Shown piece after piece: positions 45,211 through 55,751 of a DNA stretch of 64,000 nucleotides. Origin of the DNA: Anthostomella pinea. Lineage: Eukaryota; Ascomycota; Sordariomycetes; Xylariales; Xylariaceae. Below the pieces are notes generated by a model that saw only the letters and a list, made by a program, of their open reading frames with translations, had not been told where the DNA came from and made no database searches. The stretch lies in NCBI GenBank assembly GCA_963556695.1, contig CAUWAG010000017.1, positions 145,979 to 209,978 on the forward strand, written 5' to 3'. Positions within the stretch are counted from its first letter, which is position 1. Each line of letters begins with the position of its first letter. Position numbers and translations under genes: made by a program.

Positions 45211-46866
45211 ATGGCACCGCGTTATAACGAATCAGACTTGCAGCTAGCTGTTCAAGCTAAACGACGTGACCCTCATATTCCTATATTTCAGCTTGCGAAA
45301 CTCTTCAACGTCCCTCGTTCCACTTTGAGCAATAGAGTCAAAGAAATGCCATCACGACGCGACAGCATGCCCAATACTTTGAAACTTATGGTTTCCGAAA
45401 AGAATGCCATTTGTTCCTTCATTCTGGACCTGGATGCGCGAGCATTTCCGCCCCGGTACAGTTATGTTAAAGATATGGCGAATCAATTGTTGGCGGCGCG
45501 TGGGGCTGGACGCGTTGGAAAGAACTGGATGCGGAACTTTATCAAACGTACACCAGGCCTCCGGACGCGTTTTTATCGGAAGATAGACTACCAGAGGGTC
45601 TTGAACGAGGATCCAGATGCGTATCGCGCGTGGTTTCGCCAAGTTGCAGCGGCAGTCGCGAAACATGGTATCCAAGACGCGGATATTTACAACTTCGACG
45701 AGACTGGGTTTATGATGGGCATTATTGGGTCCGGCATAGTCGTTACAAGCGCCGAAAGACGTGGCAGGCCTAGACAAGCTCAGCAAGGCAACAGGGAATG
45801 GTCTACAGCAATCTCTGCTGTTAATGCTGATGGTTGGGTGGTCCCACCATTCATCATTCTACAGGGCAAAACCCACCTCGCGTCATGGTATCGCGACACG
45901 ATATTACCACGCGATTGGAAGGTGGCCGTGTCCGACAACGGGTGGACCACGAATGAGATTGGTTTGGAATGGATTCAGCATTTCGACAAGTATACCAGAC
46001 CGCGTATAACTGCCGGTAAACGCCTCCTCATCCTAGATGGTCACGAAAGCCACCATTCCCAGGTCTTTGAGGATTATTGTCAGAACAACGGCATTATCAC
46101 CCTTTGTATGCCTGCCCACTCGTCACACAGGCTCCAGCCTCTAGATGTCGGCTGTTTTAGCCCGCTCAAACGAGCTTACGGTCGCATGATTGAGGATCTC
46201 ATCTGGCGTCATATAACCCACGTTTTGAAGGAGGACTTCCTTGCAGCGTTTTGTGAAGCACACAACGCTGCTATGACGCCAGGAAACATTCAAACAGGTT
46301 TCAGTGCCACTGGGCTTGTTCCTTTTGACCCAGAAAGTGTCATTTCAAAGCTGGATGCTGTCGCTGTCATACGAACACCGTCGCCAGACCCCAATCTGCC
46401 ACCCACTACTTGGACTTCGAAGACGCCTACCACCATTAACGAAGCGGTAAACCAATCGGTTTATATCCGAAACCGAGTCAGAAACCACCAGGGAAGCTCA
46501 CCTACATCAATAGTTGATGCATTGAGCTCGTTTTCGAAGGCTACATACGGTCTTATGCATAAGGTCGCTTTGATTGATTCTTGGGTCCGCGAACTAGAAG
46601 AGGCCAATCACTTACTAAGTAAATGCTGGAGAATAAAAAACAAACGTCTAGTGAAAGGAGGAGTACTTTCCATTAAAGATGTAGTAGATCTTCAGGCTGC
46701 AAAGGATGGTGCTGAGCTGGCAAAACAGGAAATGGGTGAAGGTAGTCGTCGTCCGAGGCGGGCGGCAGCGCGTGGGCGACGGTGTGGCGTTTGCAGCAAT
46801 ACTGGCCATAATGCGCGAACTTGTACAATAGAGATAGAAACCTCTGAGGAAGAGGAATCCGATTGA
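45211..46866 (+). CDS. Fot1/pogo transposase
   Basis: The product is a cut-and-paste transposase. I prefer the ATG at 45211 (MAPRYNE), because the upstream ATG at 45148 lies inside the terminal repeat; that gives about 551 residues. The N-terminus has a pogo-like helix-turn-helix (ESDLQLAVQAKRRDPHIP, FQLAKLFNVPRSTLSNRV) and a CENP-B-type second helix-turn-helix (residues about 60-120, NWMRNFIKRTPGLRTRF). The DDE core shows YNFDETGF, LLILDGHESH and LDVGCFSPLK (DDD type). The C-terminus ends in a knuckle-like CGVCSNTGHNARTC followed by an acidic tail. No stop or frameshift: the element may be active. Confidence 0.95.
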   Translation: MAPRYNESDLQLAVQAKRRDPHIPIFQLAKLFNVPRSTLSNRVKEMPSRRDSMPNTLKLMVSEKNAICSFILDLDARAFPPRYSYVKDMANQLLAARGAGRVGKNWMRNFIKRTPGLRTRFYRKIDYQRVLNEDPDAYRAWFRQVAAAVAKHGIQDADIYNFDETGFMMGIIGSGIVVTSAERRGRPRQAQQGNREWSTAISAVNADGWVVPPFIILQGKTHLASWYRDTILPRDWKVAVSDNGWTTNEIGLEWIQHFDKYTRPRITAGKRLLILDGHESHHSQVFEDYCQNNGIITLCMPAHSSHRLQPLDVGCFSPLKRAYGRMIEDLIWRHITHVLKEDFLAAFCEAHNAAMTPGNIQTGFSATGLVPFDPESVISKLDAVAVIRTPSPDPNLPPTTWTSKTPTTINEAVNQSVYIRNRVRNHQGSSPTSIVDALSSFSKATYGLMHKVALIDSWVRELEEANHLLSKCWRIKNKRLVKGGVLSIKDVVDLQAAKDGAELAKQEMGEGSRRPRRAAARGRRCGVCSNTGHNARTCTIEIETSEEEESD

Positions 46867-46911
46867 TTGAATTGAACTGAATGCGTTGTGATGAAGTTAT
46901 TTGACATGGCA

Positions 46912-46972
46912 GTTGGAGAGTTCATGACGAGTGCGAACTCGCTTGTAATGTCAACTCGCTTGTCAGCTACGT
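46912..46972 (-). repeat. Fot1 right terminal inverted repeat
   Basis: Reverse complement of 45113-45173. Confidence 0.9.
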
Positions 46973-47036
46973 TACCAGATTAGTTTTAAACTTTGAGTTT
47001 TAATTAACTATTGAATACAGTTATGATAGTTTTACA

Positions 47037-47822
47037 ATGGAAAAAATAACCAACTTTTTTAATTTTAATAAAGAAATAATTAGCCCTTTAAATCAATTTG
47101 AAATAAGAGATTGATTAAGTATTGATGTACCTATATTAGGAAATTTACATATATCAGTAACTAATATAGGATTATACTTAATGTTAGGTGCTTTTTTTAT
47201 ATTAACTCTTAACCTTTTCAGTACAAATTATAATAAATTAGTAGGTAATAATTGATCAATAAGTCAAGAATCTTTGTATGCAACTATTCATAGTATAGTA
47301 ACAAATTAAATAAACCCTAGAAATGGATAAATATACTTTCCATCTATATATGCTTTATTTATATTTATATTAATTAATAACTTAATTGGAATGGTTCCTT
47401 ACACTTTTGCTTCTACAAGTCATTTTGTATTAACATTTGCATTATGTTTTACTATAGTTTTAGGTGCAACAGTATTAGGATTCCAAAAACACGGTCTAGT
47501 ATTTTTCTCTCTTTTAGTGCCTGCTGGTTGTCCTTTAGCTTTATTAGTTTTAATTGAGTTTATTTCTTACTTAGCTAGAAATATTTCTTTAGGTTTGAGA
47601 TTAGCACCTAACATATTATCAGGTCACATGTTGCTTAATATATTAGCAGGTTTCACATACAATATAATGATAAGTGGAATAATATTCTTTTTCTTAGGTT
47701 TAATACCCTTGTCTTTTATTATAGCATTTTCAGGTCTGGAGTTAGGTATAGCCTTTATTCAAGCTCAAGTTTTTGTGGTTTTATCATCAGGTTATATAAA
47801 GGATGGTTTGGATCTTTATTAA
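47037..47822 (+). pseudogene. atp6: ATP synthase subunit a (atp6), two internal stops
   Basis: The plus strand encodes F0 subunit a from MEKITNFFNFNKEIISPLNQ to the C-terminal FIQAQVFVVLSSGYIKDGLD with TGA as Trp in between. In HSIVTN-stop-INPRNG-stop-IYF two TAA codons (about 47307 and 47325) stand where relatives have Gln (CAA). The half with the proton-channel Arg (ISLGLRL) is open but seems to lack a few residues after CPLALL. A working copy must exist elsewhere. Confidence 0.85.
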
Positions 47823-48974
47823 AGCCTTTACATTTACTAAGCAACCAATAGTAAGCGATTTAGTTAGTTTTATGCATAGATATATTTTATAATTAGTTTT
47901 TTTATTATTATATTTATCTTAACTTTAAAGATTTTTAATTTGAAGTTTGTTTAAAGGGGAGGTGTACTAATTCTATTCTTATCGATAAAGGCCAATTGAA
48001 TAGAGGTGAAGTGGCAGTGGTAACAGTCTTAATTTAAAACATTAATTTTCTATTAATATAGAAGTTTAAATCTTATAAACTATTTTATGCTAGTATGGTT
48101 TGTACATAATAATAAATTAATTTTAAACCAATTTAAGATAAGTTATAGTAAACAACATATTAGTATATAAAGTTACTTTGAGTGTAGAATTTAGGTTTTG
48201 AATAGAAAACAGATTAAATTAGGTAATAATATATAATATTTAAATATATATAATATATTTAGAATAATCAATTTAAACCTAATATAATAAATATTAAATC
48301 CTCTTTAGTAGAATATCGGAGAAGATATTTATAGTAAAGCCGATAATAAGATATAATGTAAAATTACTAATTTAAAATAGATATAGATATCTAAAATTCT
48401 AATTAATATATTTAAAAGGTTTAGGTTATTCAGGTTTATTTAATTTGTAATAGTATAAAAAATTCAGGTGTTTATATATAAAGTTTAATGTAGCAGAACT
48501 TATATGAATACACCAAAAGTTAACTTTTGCTAATTTAAAATTACGTAAAACAAATGTAATACGAATTATACTTAATTATAATGAATTAATAAAATAAAAA
48601 ATATAATGCAAAAGCTAAAAATAATAAGTATATATAATATTTATATAATTTAAACTTCTCATATAGATAATCTTTCTATTCTAAGTATATTTTTATTTAG
48701 AATTATAATTGGAGTACCTTCTATTACCATATATTATTTAATATCTATACAAATATATAAAGGTCAATTATATTATGTGGAGGTAGAACCTCGTCGTCCT
48801 CCTAAACGTAATCATTAATGATTCGTCTTAAATGGAAGGAAAAATTATTACCTCGTATTAAGTGTCGTTGAGTTAAAATATACGGGACTGGAAAACGTAG
48901 ATAATTTATTAAGTTAATGTTTTTTAATTTGATCATGGGTAATTTATTTTATATATATTAAATATAATAATATG
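47823..48974. other. AT-rich mitochondrial spacer
   Basis: No standard gene. A TGA-as-Trp reading at about 48660-48830 gives IYKGQLYYVEVEPRRPPKRN followed by TAA; identity unknown. Confidence 0.4.
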
Positions 48975-49137
48975 CAAGAATAATAGGATAGGTTTAGCTA
49001 CTATTGGTTTAATAGGAGCAGGAGTCGGAATTGATGTAGTTTTTGGAGCTTTAATATGTTATTTTAGGTTTTGCTTTCTCAGAAGCTACTGGTTTATTTG
49101 CGTTAATGATAGCTTTTTTGCTTTTGTATATCGCTTA
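48975..49137 (+). pseudogene. atp9: Degenerate second copy of atp9
   Basis: Plus-strand text matches the intact atp9 at 56.5 kb: [15 protein letters not shown] start, then VVFGALI, then after a deletion [24 protein letters not shown] end. The loop with [10 protein letters not shown] is deleted and the frame is broken. The intact copy is on the other strand 7.4 kb away. Confidence 0.8.
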
Positions 49138-49689
49138 AATTATATGTAATTATATTTTTAGTTATGCTATCACAATTATATCTGAATCTATAAAATTAAA
49201 GTATATTAATTTGTATTCATAAAAAATTATTTAGGTGTTTTTATTAACACGCTATTTCCTTTCTTGTTTTATAGAATGATAGTGTCATAGTGCACTCCTT
49301 TTCGGAGGCCTTAATTGACCAGAAATGCGCATTACTCAATATCCAAGGCTTACCCTCTTGTTGGTATTAGAGAAATACATAGATTCTATAAGGATCTTAA
49401 AAAAGGGTAGGATAAGTGGAAAGGAAAATATACATGAACATTTTCCTATGTTTTGGAGATAATAATAAACTAAATTTGAAAGAATTTAAGTAAAGTTATA
49501 GTGGATAATATGTCTGTATACATATTATACTTCAAGCAAAGAGTTTAGGTTTCAAATAGAAAATATTATAAATTAATAGATAACTTTATCAAAATATAGA
49601 ATTTAAATGCGAGCTTTGCAAAGCCTACATAAAACTATAATTTAGAGAGACATTTTTAACTAGAAATAGCTTTATATTCTCCAAAACTT

Positions 49690-51275
49690 TAACCGAAAAT
49701 ATTTATTACCCAAAATTTATAGTGATGGATTTTACCATCAACAATTATATAATACATATAATCGTATACATATAGGTGAGTTTGGTGATGGCTCTGATTG
49801 AACGCTGTCTAAATGCTTGACACATGCTAATCGAACGTTTAATTTAATGGATAATTTTATCAAAAGTGGTGTACAGGTGAGTATAGATACCTGGCCTATC
49901 TTAAAGATAGGGAAAGATCCCTAATAATAAAATGGTGTGTTAATCACCGCTTTAAGAGGACTTAAGGGAATATCGTCGGGATAGTAGTTGTTAAGGTTGT
50001 TACTTAACAAGCCTAAATTCTCGTAGTCGAATCTGAAAGGTTGATCGACCACATTGGGTCTGAAAAAACCCCAAGGCAAGCGAGTACAGCAGTGAGGAAT
50101 TTTGGTCAATGGCCTAACGGCTGAACTGGCAACTTAGAGGAATGTAGACTGTAAAAGGTACTATAAATTGACTTATCGAATAAAATTCTAAATGTTTTAT
50201 TGATAATGACGATAAGCAGATTGATGCCTTGACTAATTACGTGCCAGCAGTCGCGGTAATACGTAAGAGGCTAGTGTTATTCATCTTAAATAGGTTTAAA
50301 GGGTACTTAGACAGTGAAATAAATTACCTTAATAAAGGGACGATTTTGCTAGAGTTTATGTGAGGAAGTAGTACTTAAGGTGTAGAGATGAAATTCGTTG
50401 ATACCTCGGGGACTGATAAAGGCGAAGGCAACTTCTTATGTAACAACTGACGTTGAAGGACGAAGGCACAGAGAGCGAACAGGATTAGGTACCCCAGTAG
50501 TCTTTGCAGAGAATGATGAATGCCATAGGTTAGGTTATAACAACTTGGTCTATTAATGAAAGTGTAAGCATTTCACCTCAAGAGTAATGTGGCAACGCAG
50601 GAACTGAAATCACTAGACCGTTTCTGACACCAGCAGTGAAGTAGGTTATTTAATTCGATGATCCACGAAAAACCTTACCACAATTTGAATGTTATTAATT
50701 TGTTAATATCAATGAATTAGTTAAAACTTTTTACTGAAAAATACATAAGTTAATAATACAAGCGTTGCACGGCTGTTTTCAGTTAATGTTGTGAAACTGC
50801 GGATTCGTCCGTGGAATTAACGAATACAACGGCTTTATTTATAAATTTACTAATAGAGCATCTTCTGGCCCGCTACAACGGTCAGAACAAAAGGGAATAA
50901 GACAAGTCATCATGGCCTTAATATTGTGGGCTATAGACGTGCCACATACTCCCAGACAAAGAGAAGCAAAAATGCGAATTTAAGCTAATCTCAAAAAATA
51001 GGATAAAATATGGAAATGGATTGTAGCCTGAAATTCGGCTGCATGAATAAGAAATTGCTAGTGATCGTGAATCACCATGTCACGGTGAATAATACTTTGG
51101 ATTGGTACTAACCACTCGTCGCATACTGAAAGGAGTTGGTGCAATAAGTTTGCTCTTTTATTATAAGTAAGTAAATGATAGGGTTTAGATGTTATAGTAG
51201 GATTCTTTGTATGCGCGATTCTGATTAGTGTTAAGTCGAAATACGGTTCGTGTAGTGGAAGTTGCACAGGATTCA
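49690..51275 (+). rRNA. rns: Mitochondrial small-subunit rRNA (rns)
   Basis: Conserved landmarks in order: gattgaacgctgtc near the 5' end (49795), gtgccagcagtcgcggtaat (530 loop, 50240), the region around gatgaaattcgttgatacc, gcaacgcaggaactgaaatc, ggaagttgcacagg near the 3' end (about 51258). Ends are estimated. The chain looks complete. Confidence 0.85.
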
Positions 51276-51295
51276 TAAATTTTAACAAAATAAAA

Positions 51296-51382
51296 AGGAA
51301 GGTTCCGTTTGTAGGTATGACGGGCTGAGCTGTAAACTCAGTAGCTATATTGCTGTCGAAGGTTCGAGTCCTTTTCTTCCTA
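51296..51382 (+). tRNA. trnY: tRNA-Tyr (GTA)
   Basis: Cloverleaf with acceptor AGGAAGG/TCTTCCT, long variable arm, and GTA in the loop gctgtaaac. Confidence 0.85.
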
Positions 51383-51389
51383 AGGATAA

Positions 51390-51460
51390 GTCTCTATAGC
51401 TCAATGGTAGAGCTTGATACTGTTAATATTATGATAGATGTTCGATTCATCTTAGGGGCG
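51390..51460 (+). tRNA. trnN: tRNA-Asn (GTT)
   Basis: Acceptor GTCTCTA/TAGGGGC with G-U pairs, D stem GCTC/GAGC, anticodon loop CTGTTAA. Confidence 0.8.
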
Positions 51461-51483
51461 TAATAAAGATATACGAGATTAAA

Positions 51484-51554
51484 GGGATATTAGCATAACG
51501 GTAATGCATATGACTTTTAATCATCATTATGTGAGTTCGATTCTCGAATATCCT
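51484..51554 (+). tRNA. trnK: tRNA-Lys (TTT)
   Basis: Acceptor GGGATAT/ATATCCT, anticodon loop CTTTTAA, T loop GTTCGATTC. Confidence 0.85.
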
Positions 51555-51611
51555 AAATAAACTTAAGTAGTTTTTTATTAATAAAAAGTATTAAGAATTT
51601 AATAAATATAA

Positions 51612-51682
51612 GCGACCATCATTTAACGGTAGGATTATTGTCTTCCAAACAGAGTGTGTCGGTTCGATTCCGACTGGTCGTA
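51612..51682 (+). tRNA. trnG: tRNA-Gly (TCC)
   Basis: Acceptor GCGACCA/TGGTCGT, anticodon loop CTTCCAA. Confidence 0.9.
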
Positions 51683-51773
51683 ATATTATCAATTTAGATT
51701 ATGAACATTTCAGCTTAAAAATAATTATAAATTTATAATTTAGATTCATCTTGAAATCTCTGCTGAAATATAA

Positions 51774-51846
51774 GAATTAGTAGCTTAATTGGTAAAGGAC
51801 CCTCCTGTCACGAGGGTAGATATCGGTTCGAGGCCGTTCTAATTCG
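51774..51846 (+). tRNA. trnD: tRNA-Asp (GTC)
   Basis: Acceptor GAATTAG/CTAATTC, anticodon loop CTGTCAC with stem CCTC. Confidence 0.9.
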
Positions 51847-51854
51847 AAAATGAA

Positions 51855-51936
51855 GGGAAAGTTGCTATAGGTAGGGTAAGATATTTGCTAAATATTGTGT
51901 TAATTACACATGGGTGTTCGAATCACCTCTTTTCCG
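51855..51936 (+). tRNA. trnS: tRNA-Ser (GCT)
   Basis: Type II tRNA with long variable arm; acceptor GGGAAAG/CTTTTCC, anticodon loop TTGCTAA. Confidence 0.85.
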
Positions 51937-51952
51937 AAAAATATGCTTTTTT

Positions 51953-52023
51953 AAGAGTATAGTTTAATGGTAAAATAGGGAGCTTCAATCTCCAATTTCT
52001 CAGTTCGAGTCTGAGTACTCTTA
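51953..52023 (+). tRNA. trnW: tRNA-Trp (TCA), reads UGA
   Basis: Acceptor AAGAGTA/TACTCTT, anticodon loop CTTCAAT. Its TCA anticodon matches the use of UGA as Trp in the neighbouring genes. Confidence 0.9.
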
Positions 52024-52064
52024 TAATTTATCCTTTACGAAGGCAAACAAACTTAAATATAAAT

Positions 52065-52715
52065 ATGAATAATTTATTTATTATATACGAAACCTATACA
52101 AATGGTTATAGAACAGATATATTGGATATTATATCATTATTGGCAATTTTATGTGGTATACTTGTTATTATTAGTAAAAATCCTATTGTTTTAGTATTAT
52201 TTTTAATAGGTTTATTTGCGAGTATTTCTTGTTATTTAATAATGTTAGGTTTAAGTTTTATAGGTTTATCTTATTTAATAGTTTATATAGGTGCTGTATC
52301 CATATTGTTTTTATTTATTTTAATGTTCATAAATATTAGAATAAGTGAATTACAAAGTAATACTAGTAATAGTATACCTTTAGCTATAGCTATTGCTATA
52401 TCTTTTAACTATCCTATATTCCAATTATTGCCTTATAATATTGCTATTTTAAATAATTATTCTAATTTAAATAATATTTTATATAATATTTCTTTAAATC
52501 AATATAATAAAAAAGTGAATTTGAATACATATAGTAATGATATACATTTTGTAACCAGTAAAATATGAGATGGTAATTTAATAGAAAATAGTCATATAAC
52601 TAGTATAGGGAATATTATGTATACTAATTATAATATGTGGTTAATATTGGCTAGTTTTATACTATTATTAGCTATGGTTGGTGCGATAGTTATAATAATA
52701 AAACAAAGAAATTAA
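52065..52715 (+). CDS. nad6: NADH dehydrogenase subunit 6
   Basis: A 216-aa membrane subunit of complex I. Open from ATG 52065 to TAA 52713-52715, with one TGA read as Trp (SKIW-DGN). Typical features are the DIISLLAILCGILVIISKNP start, the SFIGLSYLIVYIGAVSILFL pi-helix region and a C-terminal helix ending IIIIKQRN. It follows the trnY-N-K-G-D-S-W cluster and precedes trnV. No damage seen. Confidence 0.9.
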
Positions 52716-52721
52716 ATATAA

Positions 52722-52793
52722 AAGAAATTAGCTCAATGGTAGAGCAACCTTTTTACACACGGAAGGTTGGGTGTTCAAGTCACCTATTTCTTA
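52722..52793 (+). tRNA. trnV: tRNA-Val-like (TAC)
   Basis: Acceptor AAGAAAT/ATTTCTT, D stem GCTC/GAGC, T arm GGGTG/CACCT. The anticodon loop region TTTTACACACGG is longer than 7 bases, so it may carry a small insertion. Confidence 0.65.
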
Positions 52794-52902
52794 AAGAGTA
52801 TAAAACATGGGATTTTATTTTTTAATAAATTATTAAATAATATAATTTATTTAATAATTATATACTTTGTATGTTTTTAACTTATTAATTAAGAAAGGTA
52901 AA

Positions 52903-53117
52903 TGACTGAAATAGTAAGAAGTAATTTTCAAAATCATCCTTTTCATTTAGTGTCTCCTTCACCTTGACCATTATATACAAGTATTAGTTTGTTGAGTTTA
53001 GCTACGAGTGGAGCATTATCTATGCATAGTTTTAGTAATGCATATAATATATTTTCTTTTAGCTCTTATAATGCTAGTTTCTGCTATGTCCTTTTGATTT
53101 CGTGATATAATTAGCAT
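52903..53117 (+). pseudogene. cox3: Cytochrome oxidase subunit 3, N-terminal fragment
   Basis: The text opens with NFQNHPFHLVSPSPWPLYTS and GALSMHSFSNAYNIF, the start of cox3 with TGA as Trp. A one-base change near 53055 shifts the frame; after it ALIMLVSAMSFWFRDIIS follows and then the match ends. Only about 70 of some 270 residues are present. The next bases belong to nad5 in inverted order. Confidence 0.85.
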
Positions 53118-53212
53118 GTAATAAACTGTGCTCCACTAACCCCGACTTTTCTACCAAAAAAGCCAGAAACTATAGATCCTAATAAAGGTAAAATTATTAT
53201 ACTTAAATACAT
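53118..53212 (-). pseudogene. nad5: NADH dehydrogenase subunit 5, N-terminal fragment
   Basis: On the minus strand the ATG at 53212 overlaps the nad4L stop by one base, the usual fungal arrangement. It reads [20 protein letters not shown] then [12 protein letters not shown] and breaks off at the cox3 junction (about 53117). About 32 of roughly 650 residues remain. Confidence 0.85.
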
Positions 53213-53481
53213 TATTTATATTCTATTGCAATACTTCCTCTTAATCTATAGAAAGCCACTAGAATACCCAAACCTATAGCAGATTCTGCTCCTGCTACTG
53301 CTATAATATATATAGCATAAGTTTGGCCAATTATATCATCAATGTTAAGTGAACTTACCAATATTAAAAATGTTATAGCCAAAAGCATTATTTCAATGGA
53401 AATAAGCATTAATATAATATTTTTTCTATTTAATACAAATCCTAAGATCCCTATCAAAAAAAGTATTAGTGTAATATTCAT
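53212..53481 (-). CDS. nad4L: NADH dehydrogenase subunit 4L
   Basis: 89 aa, three membrane helices. Features: [20 protein letters not shown] start, [18 protein letters not shown] with the conserved Glu, and [20 protein letters not shown] with the second conserved Glu. Complex I proton path subunit. Intact; overlaps the nad5 start by one base. Confidence 0.95.
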   Translation of the reverse strand: MNITLILFLIGILGFVLNRKNIILMLISIEIMLLAITFLILVSSLNIDDIIGQTYAIYIIAVAGAESAIGLGILVAFYRLRGSIAIEYK

Positions 53482-53529
53482 TGTATATTTTTTAATTTAA
53501 ATTATTGTATAAACCCCATATGGGGAGGG

Positions 53530-53609
53530 GGGGGCATATGAGACTCGAACTCACATTTGAATAATTATAGATTAATTTACCCAAATTTTACCGTTTAAAT
53601 TAATACCCC
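53530..53609 (-). tRNA. tRNA-like, identity uncertain (type II)
   Basis: Minus strand with good acceptor (GGGGTAT/ATGCCCC), D stem and T arm (GTGAG/CTCAT around TTCGAGT). The anticodon arm is irregular with a long variable part; Ser is possible because trnL(TAA) and trnL(TAG) lie elsewhere. Confidence 0.55.
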
Positions 53610-53781
53610 TTATAATAGTTATTAACTATTATGGCAGGATTCTGGGGTTTATATATGTATCCAATAATCATTAGGTTATTAAAGTTTTATCTATTACACC
53701 TTTATATTGTTTTAAAGATAAAAAGTTATACTCTCTACTAATAATTTTGGGTAATTATATATATTGATAAGTAAGCTAAAA

Positions 53782-53850
53782 AGTGTGTATAAGACTCGAA
53801 CTTATACGATAGTAACCGTACTACTATATTCTACCATTAAACTAACACAC
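53782..53850 (-). tRNA. trnR: tRNA-Arg (ACG)
   Basis: Anticodon stem ATAGTA/TACTAT with loop GTACGGT (ACG); acceptor GTGTGTT/TACACAC with one mismatch. Confidence 0.75.
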
Positions 53851-54597
53851 CTTATATTTAGTCTAAATATGTTTAGTCTAAATAAATATATTTTTTTATA
53901 AATATAAAAGTAAATAAATATTATGGAGGGCTATTAAAAATCTTCGATTTTTAAAGAGCTCTAAAAATTATCAAATATTTATATAAAAACTAAATAAACG
54001 ATAATAAGTAATTACTAAAGCAGACGATCATAATAAATAAATATTTAAAAAGCCCCTCTACTTCGCCTTTTAATATAGCTATCTATCTAAAATTTAGAAC
54101 TTCTACTTATAATATAATAAGCATTACTATATAAGATATTTATCTAATAATTATATAATACCAAATCCAATAAATATAAACTCTATTACACCTAGTTTTA
54201 CCTTCAATACCTATTATATTAAATACATTATTAATTATTAAAAATAATCCAAAAATACATAAAATATAAATAATTCTGAATAAATACTAAAATTTTTAGA
54301 CAACTAAATCTTTTCCCGGAGGGACGGAATTATTCAGATTATTATTTGACCGCGGAGCGACAAAATTTTATCTCTTATATACCTGCATGTTCTCTTAATA
54401 CTACGTACTCTACATAATTTAATAATAAGATTATTAAAACTTATTATATTATCTAAGCAACAAGACGAATAGACAGACTATCCTTAAAAATAAATACAGA
54501 CCTGAATTAAGAAGGATCAACAATATTACAGATAAGGCCCAACAAACTAGGTAAAGGTGTATTAGCTATAAGGATAAACAATTAAAAAGCAATTAAT
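53851..54597. other. AT-rich spacer, no gene seen
   Basis: No ORF or RNA recognised. Short GC clusters (for example ttcccggaggg at 54314) are typical of mitochondrial spacers. Confidence 0.5.
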
Positions 54598-54999
54598 TTA
54601 ATGTTTAGGCGGCAAACCAGGATCCCCAAAATTAGGAACTTCCTGAGAAGGTCCTTTTGGTTGAACTACTTCCGGAGAAGGTTCATTAGATTGTTTAGGC
54701 GGAGGAGGAAAAGAAGGCTTACGCTCTGGACCAACAAATTCGGGTAATTGAATACCTCCTACTGGCATATCTACATTCTTTTCGTTATCTATTGATTCTC
54801 AATTTGAGTTTAAAGTAATACCTATTACTATAAGAATTATACAAATAGAACAACCGACTAATAGTTCCATTGTATAATCACTAACTATTTTAACTAATAA
54901 ACTCAAAAAAAAAGAATATATATTAGATATATATTGAAAAGGGAAAATTGAATCCAAAATTCTATTAATATAGTAAAGAATAGGTTGTAAATTTTCCAT
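54598..54999 (-). CDS. Unknown 133-aa mitochondrial ORF directly after cox2
   Basis: The ATG (54999) overlaps the cox2 stop by one base (TAATG), the same arrangement as nad4L/nad5. With UGA as Trp the frame is open to TAA at 54598-54600. The N-terminal half has hydrophobic segments (SNIYSFFLSLLVKIV, LLVGCSICIILIVIGITL); the C-terminal half is soluble and Pro-rich (PERKPSFPPPPKQSNEP, GDPGLPPKH). I know no family. The tight coupling suggests co-translation with cox2. Confidence 0.6.
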
Positions 55000-55751
55000 T
55001 ACTGTTCCTCTAATCATGTCAAGAATTTCTCCAAACTCACTGACTCTATAACAATAGGCATTGAACTGTGCAAAATACCACATATCTCAGAACATTGACC
55101 GTAAAAAACCCCTTCTCTATTAACAAAAACAGAGACTTGATTTAATCTACCTGGATAAGCATCACATTTTATTCCTAAAGCGCTACAAGAAAATGAATGT
55201 ATAACATCACCTGAAGTAATAATAAATCTAACGTGTGTTAATTCAGGAAGGATAACTCTATTATCAACTTCCAACATTCTTAAGGCCCCGTCTTCTAAAT
55301 CAGATTCTGGTACTAAATATGAATCAAATTCTATAAACTCATCATCTAAATTTAAGAAATCAGGATATTGGTAGCTTCAGTATCATTGGTGGCCCTCCGC
55401 TAAAACTGACATTGAAGAATCATTAACTTCATCCATTAAATATAATAATTTAAAGGAAGGGAATGCAATTAATATTAATATTACTGCTGGAGTAATAGTT
55501 CATATTAATTCTATCAAAGTACCATGATTCAAATATTTGTGAGATATAGGTGATTTAGTTTCAACGTAATTTCTAATTATAGATAACATTATTCACGCTA
55601 CAGCGAATAATATTATAACTAGATAATACATAATATTATCATGTAATTCAACTAATCCCTCCATTTGAGGAGTAGCACTATCTTGAAAATATATACCTCA
55701 AGGAGTAGGTACATCAAAATTGATTTTTAAAAAATAGTTTAATAATAACAT
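54999..55751 (-). CDS. cox2: Cytochrome c oxidase subunit 2
   Basis: 250 aa. Carries the CuA electron-entry site of complex IV. Two membrane helices ([19 protein letters not shown] and [17 protein letters not shown]), the aromatic EGHQWYWSYQYPDF motif, [17 protein letters not shown] with the first copper ligands and [16 protein letters not shown] with the two Cys, Glu, His and Met ligands. TGA is read as Trp. Intact, stop TAA overlapping the next ORF by one base. Confidence 0.95.

Larger units (their letters stand above)
45113..46972 (+). mobile_element. Fot1/pogo-type DNA transposon, intact
   Basis: 1860 bp with inverted ends of about 61 bp (45113-45173 and 46912-46972; two mismatches by eye), starting ACGTAGCTGACAAGCGAG. 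TA duplications at 45111-45112 and 46973-46974 fit the Tc1-mariner superfamily. Inside each end acaagcgagttg occurs twice, a likely transposase-binding repeat. The transposase frame is open. Confidence 0.95.

Noticed and set aside
51095..51125. The rns decoding-region text differs from the bacterial ACACACCGCCCGTC, which looked like pseudogene decay.
   Set aside because: Filamentous-fungal mitochondrial small-subunit rRNAs commonly read ...ACTAAYCACTCRTC... here, so it is normal and not evidence for a NUMT.
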